From Tigriopus japonicus (taxonomy: Eukaryota; Arthropoda; Copepoda; Harpacticoida; Harpacticidae): DNA of 64,000 bases. The stretch covers positions 4,002,805 to 4,066,804 of the forward strand of contig CM021320.1 in NCBI GenBank assembly GCA_010645155.1, given 5' to 3'. Each line of letters opens with the position of its first letter. Position 1 is the stretch's first letter. Position numbers and translations under genes: made by a program. The notes beneath the pieces are model-generated. The model searched no databases. It saw nothing but the letters and a program-made list of their open reading frames with translations, and was not told the DNA's origin. This document shows positions 58,687 through 64,000 of the stretch, piece by piece.

Positions 58687-61291
58687 TCGAAAATAAAGAA
58701 GAAACACAGAGAAGGAGCTTACTCCCTGGCCCCAGGACACGAAGTATACCTACATACAGGCGGCAATGAGATAATAAAAAGACAGAAGAAGGAGAGAGTG
58801 AGAGCGGTACTCCTCCCTGGGACAAGGTCTCAAGGCGTGAGAAAATCCAATAAGTCTTCTTGATTTTTTTTGAAATTGGGATCCTCAATTATGTGACAGC
58901 ATGAAAGTCGTTCAACGTCCTTGGGACATACCACGGATCCTGAAAACACCGAGTGTGACACGGAAAGTGCCTTAATGTTATGTTAAGTTGAAATCAAACA
59001 AATGTGGACCGAGGAAAGGAGTCAAGACAGACCTTGTTAAGACGAGCCAAGCGTTGACACGGTGGTTAGCTCTTTCACGGATCACATTCAACAGGATCTG
59101 GAACACTCCCCATGTGTGGCTGAGGAGGAAAGAACTCAAAGAAATGTCTAGCCGTGAGGAACGAAGGGCTTTATGGAACGTCAACCAAAACAATGAGCTT
59201 TTTCCTGGGGGTTATGTTCTCTTCCAAAAGGGTTCATCTTCTTCTTCTTATTCTTCTTTGCCGTCTCATCCTTTAGCGCTCGTTCTTCCACTATTTCACA
59301 ACAGTGAACGGAACAAAGGCTTGGAAATGTGCCATGACAAGAGAGAAGCAAAGGCGACAAACCACCAACAACCAATGGATCCTTGGTTATATGTGTGTAG
59401 TCAAGCAAAAAGACCACGTTCCGTGATGTCAGGGTGATGAAGCTGAGTGATCTTGGGAACAATTGGAAGCCCGCAATCTATTGCACATAATCAAGGCACA
59501 GCTTGGTTCCATCCGAGCAACGTGTACTCAAAGTGAAGACAATACTCTGGGGGGTTAGAACAACATGAGCTAATACGAATGGACCACCTACCCATTCTTC
59601 AACATTGGTGGTTTGCATGTTCAAGCACGGTAAGAATGCATTCCGATATTGTTTTTCTACCTTTGGCCCAAAGGATTACTTCGTGGAACTGACGTTTTGA
59701 CCTAATGCGATCATAGACATCCTTTCCAGAAATTCGATTCATGTACTGCACACACACACATATACATCCTGCATATCATTGTAAACACATCCGAACATAT
59801 GCTCCATGTCTGGTCAATTTGTGTATGGTTCACTGGAGTGGTAGGTGTCGTTGTGTTCCATTTTAGAGAACCATATTTGTTCTCTTATCCACTCACAAGG
59901 GAAAAGGCCGCTCTCCAAAGACATTCCAATATATCTGTTGAATGCCTTTGGCCAAGAGCATGCATTGAATGAGAACCTATTACGTTGGATTACTCATGTG
60001 AGCGGACAAACGCAGACTTCTTGGCGAGCATGGAGCACCGGAGAGCGCATTCAATGGCCTGTTCTCTTTTCTCGTCGATCCTCCTCCCAAAGTAGTAAAA
60101 CTTCTTTTGATTGACGGGTAATAAGTTGGCAGAGCAAAAAGCTTTCAAGACAATCTAGTTATGACATCGAACGAGGAACCTTTCTGTAAGACAGCAGACC
60201 AAGCATTGGTACACGAGCATTTCTTGTTAGACACTTCGATCCACGGAAAGCACTTTAGCTCTTCAAGATTATAAAAAGAACATTGTTGGTTCCATCAGCA
60301 ATCCCAGTGGTATCACATTGGACACATTTATGATTGAGGTCGCTGGGCTTTGTGGTTGCGATGTTGGATTGCTCATCTTAAATATTCACGAGACGGAATG
60401 ATTGTAATGGCTTGGCTAAGATGTTGGGTACATATGAATACTTGATAGCTTGAAGAATCCACATGGGAATTGGCCGTAAACAGGGAAACGATTTAGGGCT
60501 CTTGCAAGCTTATGTATGTACAGTATGTACTATGAACATTGTACACACAATCGGCACATTTATACAGCAATACGTAGTAATGCTAGGCAAAGCAAAACTC
60601 CGAGAACCGAGCAACCCAAAATTAGTGAAGTAAAATCATTAATCTTCATAAGTTTTGCTTGAATCTTCCGTCAAGCATGTGGGCTTTGCTCACCAACCAA
60701 CCGAACGGTTGTTTACGACAAGGATGCTCAGCCCACGCCAGGAACTATTTATTCTTCATGGAACTAGTAGTACAAACGGTGGTACTCGTATCAGTGGAAC
60801 CGAGGCACGCATCACTCCACGAGCGTACGGACGTACTACGTATGTTTAAAGTAGCTGTGTGCCACCACTTTTGGGGTGGGTTGCCAAAGGACAGATGAAT
60901 GGTTCGCCTTGGAACATGGGCTTGATAATGATAAACAACCAGCCTCCAGGACAATCATGGTCATTTTGGGATCCTCCTTTCATCTTCTGCATGCAAAAAG
61001 GTTCAGCTCTTTTCCCCTTGCACATAACATGCCCGTCTTACGTGAATCAATTCCTTTTAGCTTGAGAGCAATTTTTGGAAGAGAAAGTCATCCCTTCAGA
61101 TTGGCTAGGATTCATAATCCATTTTGGACTAGTTGGGCTAGTTGGTTCGTGTGTCAGTTGATACGATGCTTTCGAGTGTTCATCAAGAGATCTGAAATGA
61201 TGAAAAATTATTCCTTCCCACATTTGAGTGCTTTTCCCTCACATGAGGCAAACAGTCCAGGAGTGAACGATAGAAAAAAAGAGAAGGAGGG

Positions 61292-61310
61292 ACGAACGAA
61301 CGAACGAACG
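61292..61310. repeat. (ACGA)n microsatellite
   Basis: Between four and five tandem ACGA units. Confidence 0.9.
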
Positions 61311-62010
61311 TTGTCTGGAGACGCAAGATGGGGATGTACTTGGGTAAGATATGGGCAGTTTGCAGGGATTGAATCACAAACATCAATTTCCATCGCAATC
61401 TTCCTAATGTGCCACAGATCCCCCAAGACCTCAAACTCCCAATGATCTGCCGCATGCGGGATCAAATTGACTTAATGATTTAGGGCTCATTCATTTAGGT
61501 CAACGGGCCTAGAGATCAAAATGGCTGCTTGAGCTCATTGTAAATGCCGACATCGCGAATTCGAAAGGAGAAAGAAACTCAAAATCGAACGGAGGTCCAG
61601 TTGATTGAAGTGAGAATTATTTGCACAGACACTCTTCCAAACACGAGCAAGCAATTGGATGGACCTTTAGGATCTCTCGTCGACGACGACCGGTTTCTTT
61701 GTCTCCGTTCTTAGACATCGAGGAGAGATCTGGCGTCGCCCAATTGAAAAGGGGGCATTATTCCCCCGATCTTCTCTTCCGTCTTGCCATCGTAGCTGGC
61801 ACTAGCGTAGCATCGTGGTGAGTGTGAGCATAGCACTACATGTATTGGAACCGAGGATCCTGGCCTTTGAGCGAACTCGGCAAATTGTGAATACATACGT
61901 ACTTCTGAGAGTTCGCTTTTTTGCCTGAACTTTAGCTTCTTCATACAACGAGCCTATGAACGTATGTAGAAGGAACAGCAAAGGCTCAACACTCGACAAG
62001 TGGTGATAGT

Positions 62011-62260
62011 GGGTGGTGGTGAAGGAAGAGGAACAGAAGAACGAGGTGGTGGTGGTGATGGTGGTGGTGGTAGCGGCATTGCTGCTGTTTTTGTTGTCGT
62101 CGTCGTCTTCGTTGCTGTTGTTGTTGTTAGTAGTGGTGGTGCAAGCCTCCGGTATTCTTCTTCTTCTTCGTCTTCTTCTTCTTCTTGTTCTTCTTCTCCT
62201 CCTACTACTACTTCTCTTTTTCCTCTTCCTTCGTCTCCTCTTCTTTCTCTCCCCTCTGTC
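62011..62260. repeat. Compound trinucleotide repeat (GGT, GTT/GTC, TTC, TCC)
   Basis: A 250-bp stretch that changes from GGT units (62011-62072) to GTT/GTC units (62085-62130) to TTC units (62155-62200) and C/T-rich triplets. It keeps several frames open on both strands and so produces spurious low-complexity reading frames (poly-Arg, poly-Thr, poly-Ser, poly-Val). Confidence 0.9.
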
Positions 62261-62983
62261 AATGAGTAAAAGAGGGAGAACACCAAAAGAAAGACAGACG
62301 AGGAGAGACCTTAGTTTGTTATGATCTTGGATCCTAAACACACAAACTGAATGTGTGATCTTGGGCAAATCGTCGTGGACCTTGACCAATTACTAATTCT
62401 AACTTAGTGAAAGTGAGTTAGTTGTACGCAATGTTTACCGACCCAACTGCATTCGAGGAACAAACATAGTGTCATCGAATCGATCCCATTTGGTTGTCGG
62501 TCAGTTTGGAAGGCAAAGTTACAACAATTGTGTGCACGAGAGTTCTTTTTTTCTTTCTTTTCGAAGCAGAGAAGCCAATCTAGCTATCGCGTTTATTGAT
62601 CGTTCCAAAAAGTTATCCAGTTATGAGGATTGCAGTTTTCGTGGCAACTTCATCAGCAAAAACGAACACACCGTGTTTCACAACGAGAAATACAACTGAA
62701 ACACGCAAGGCCTGGATGTTCCAATTTGAGTACTGAAAGCGGTTTTGATATCTTCAAAGTCAGACCAAACATTCGCTCTGAAGTGGAAAACGAATCTCGT
62801 TTTTTTGTGTATTCAACGTCATAATTGATCCTGTTCCAACACTCACTTGACTGTAACTTTGCCTTCCTGTCCCTCCAAGTGACCCAGAAATCGTCGTCAA
62901 GTTTTGTGCAAGGTCGATTGCTTCCGTCGTTTCACTCCGAAGTGCACCTTAAAGAGGGCGTTCAGTGTTCGACGACTGTCGCT

Positions 62984-63124
62984 ATGTTGAATTCCGCCCA
63001 TCAGCCCGCCCAGTTTTTCCCGCCTGTGACGGGAGCCATGATTGCAGGTTTTCCGGGGGGTATTCCCACCGGCATGACCGTGCGGAGTCTTTTGCCGCAC
63101 CCTGTGTCCACATCAGGAATGGAG
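62984..63124 (+). CDS. Probable first coding exon of an unidentified gene continuing past the right edge
   Basis: 47 codons from ATG at 62984, ending with the donor GAG/GTAAAT at 63124/63125 in phase 0. The product is rich in Pro, Gly and Ala (HQPAQFFPPVTGAMIAGFPGG, then TGMTVRSLLPHPV), as in low-complexity N-termini of transcription factors or RNA-binding proteins. GC content and codon third-position GC rise sharply against the flanks, supporting coding. No family was recognised. The frame is open upstream to about 62825 without another ATG after the first stop, so the start is reasonable. The following exon was not identified in the last 876 bases. Confidence 0.45.
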
Positions 63125-64000
63125 GTAAATAGTAGTGCTGCACAATTGATTTCCGATTCACTTACGATGATTGCCAATAGATCAGTTGGATGTTGAAGGA
63201 GCAAGAATAGATAGGGACCATCTTCTCTCCGGCGCTCTTTTGTTTCAATCAGCATTTATGGAAGGGGAAATTATTCCATCATTGAGGTTTCGTGGGCTTT
63301 GCGTTTAAAGTGTTCGTTCCGTGTTTCCATGTTCGGTCCTTGTCCTTGCTCGTTTCCTTGAATTGGATCTAATTTATTTGAAAATCCCTGAAAGCTTGAG
63401 GTTCGATCAACACTGTTTGTTGTTTTCATTTCCATATTGATTTATTCCTCCGAGCGGTTGAGGTTTGCTCTCCCTTGAGCGTTCTCTTAATACACTCCAG
63501 TAACCAATGTTCCAACTATACCAACTATATTCTAGGACCTTAGTTGCAGTAGAAATACTCATAAACATTCATTACAACCATGAAAATAAATATTCAAACA
63601 GGCGACAGTAAACTTAACGAACCAAAGGTTAATGGAAAAGATTCTGCCGTACTTATACCGGCTACTGACCATCAATTTTGCTTCAAATGCCGTAAGCAGA
63701 GAGAGAGAAAAAGATAGAAGGACTCTGATTTCTTGGCTCTTTACTTGACCAAGAGAATCGCAATCTAGGAATCCAAGTAAAAAGGTTGGTGTTAATACAA
63801 TTCAACTAAGGAAAAGGGAAGGCCGATGGAAAACGAGTGATTGTCCTGGACAAGAATGGTCCATACGAGTCGAAGAAAAGGCCCTTGATAATGATGTCAA
63901 AATGGATCTGTGTCTGGCCGTTGATCCCAGTGCTCTTGGGTCTTTGGGTTATCGATCAGTCTAAGCTTGACCTACAAGGTTGTGGTTCCAACCCCGGTTG
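63125..64000. other. Probable intron and right window edge
   Basis: No second exon, repeat or RNA gene was recognised. It is AT-rich with purine runs (63700-63720). The last bases (GTGGTTCCAACCCC) look faintly like a tRNA T-arm but do not match the B-box consensus. Confidence 0.4.

Larger units (their letters stand above)
54934..62983. other. PDHB 3' flank and about 8 kb of non-coding DNA
   Basis: A variant poly(A) signal ATTAAA occurs at 55162-55167, 229 nt after the PDHB stop; no AATAAA was seen nearer. Beyond it no conserved coding was recognised. Frames such as 56456-56842, 58988-59437 and 60876-61445 show no motif. Microsatellites are common and are listed separately. The right part presumably contains the promoter and 5' UTR of the gene whose first coding exon starts at 62984. 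Confidence 0.45.

Noticed and set aside
61802..62389. 195-codon minus-strand frame rich in Arg, Thr and Ser
   Set aside because: It is the translation of a compound triplet microsatellite; other frames of the same tract are also open (poly-Val, poly-Leu, poly-Ser).
63960..64000. tRNA-like T-arm at the window end
   Set aside because: GGTTCCAACCC does not fit the B-box consensus (a purine is needed after GGTTC), and no A-box or acceptor stem was found.
1..64000. CRISPR arrays, bacterial operons or prophage
   Set aside because: Spliced eukaryotic genes and eukaryotic transposons throughout; no regularly spaced direct repeats were seen.

Overview
The window looks like nuclear DNA of an animal, most likely an arthropod and perhaps a crustacean such as a copepod. 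The evidence is spliced genes with GT-AG introns (three of the four defined introns are 62-288 bp), metazoan-type hexokinase and mitochondrial pyruvate dehydrogenase E1-beta, Ty3/Gypsy, LINE and hAT transposable elements, and abundant microsatellites. The copepod placement is a guess from overall character, not from a diagnostic gene. Two runs of N (10453-10670 and 31985-32079) mark assembly gaps. No CRISPR array, rRNA or convincing tRNA was seen.

Left end (1-6.1 kb, minus strand): a Ty3/Gypsy element with an unbroken gag-protease-RT reading frame runs off the left edge. Its leader abuts the integrase end of an older Gypsy remnant (about 1980-3131), which has lost protease, RT and RNase H. 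Upstream lie two hexokinase exons (4583-5019 and 5308-5918). The first encodes an unusual N-terminal extension: a myristoylation-like start, a leucine-heptad coiled coil and a basic patch. The remaining hexokinase exons are not found, so the retroelements probably sit in a large intron or the gene is broken.

Middle (6-52 kb) is mostly without recognisable genes. It holds three hAT-like DNA elements, each with an 8-bp target-site duplication (11512-11799, 15175-15680, 24711-26013). It also holds an almost complete but frameshifted LINE (about 15.8-19.04 kb) and a 5'-truncated LINE of the same clade nested in the third hAT element. A scatter of degenerate leucine-rich-repeat-like minus-strand reading frames lies at 19.2-22.6 kb, followed by about 26 kb (26-52.4 kb) with nothing that reads as a conserved protein. 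Both N gaps are flanked by near-identical direct repeats, which suggests allelic overlap left unmerged in the assembly.

Right part (52.4-64 kb): a small cysteine-rich open reading frame (52404-52676) is followed by a complete four-exon pyruvate dehydrogenase E1-beta gene (53125-54933, plus strand). Then come about 8 kb of non-coding, microsatellite-rich DNA and a probable first coding exon (62984-63124) of an unidentified gene that continues beyond the right edge. Hexokinase (entry of glucose into glycolysis) and pyruvate dehydrogenase (exit of pyruvate to acetyl-CoA) belong to one metabolic route. They are about 47 kb apart on opposite strands, and nothing in the sequence suggests joint regulation.
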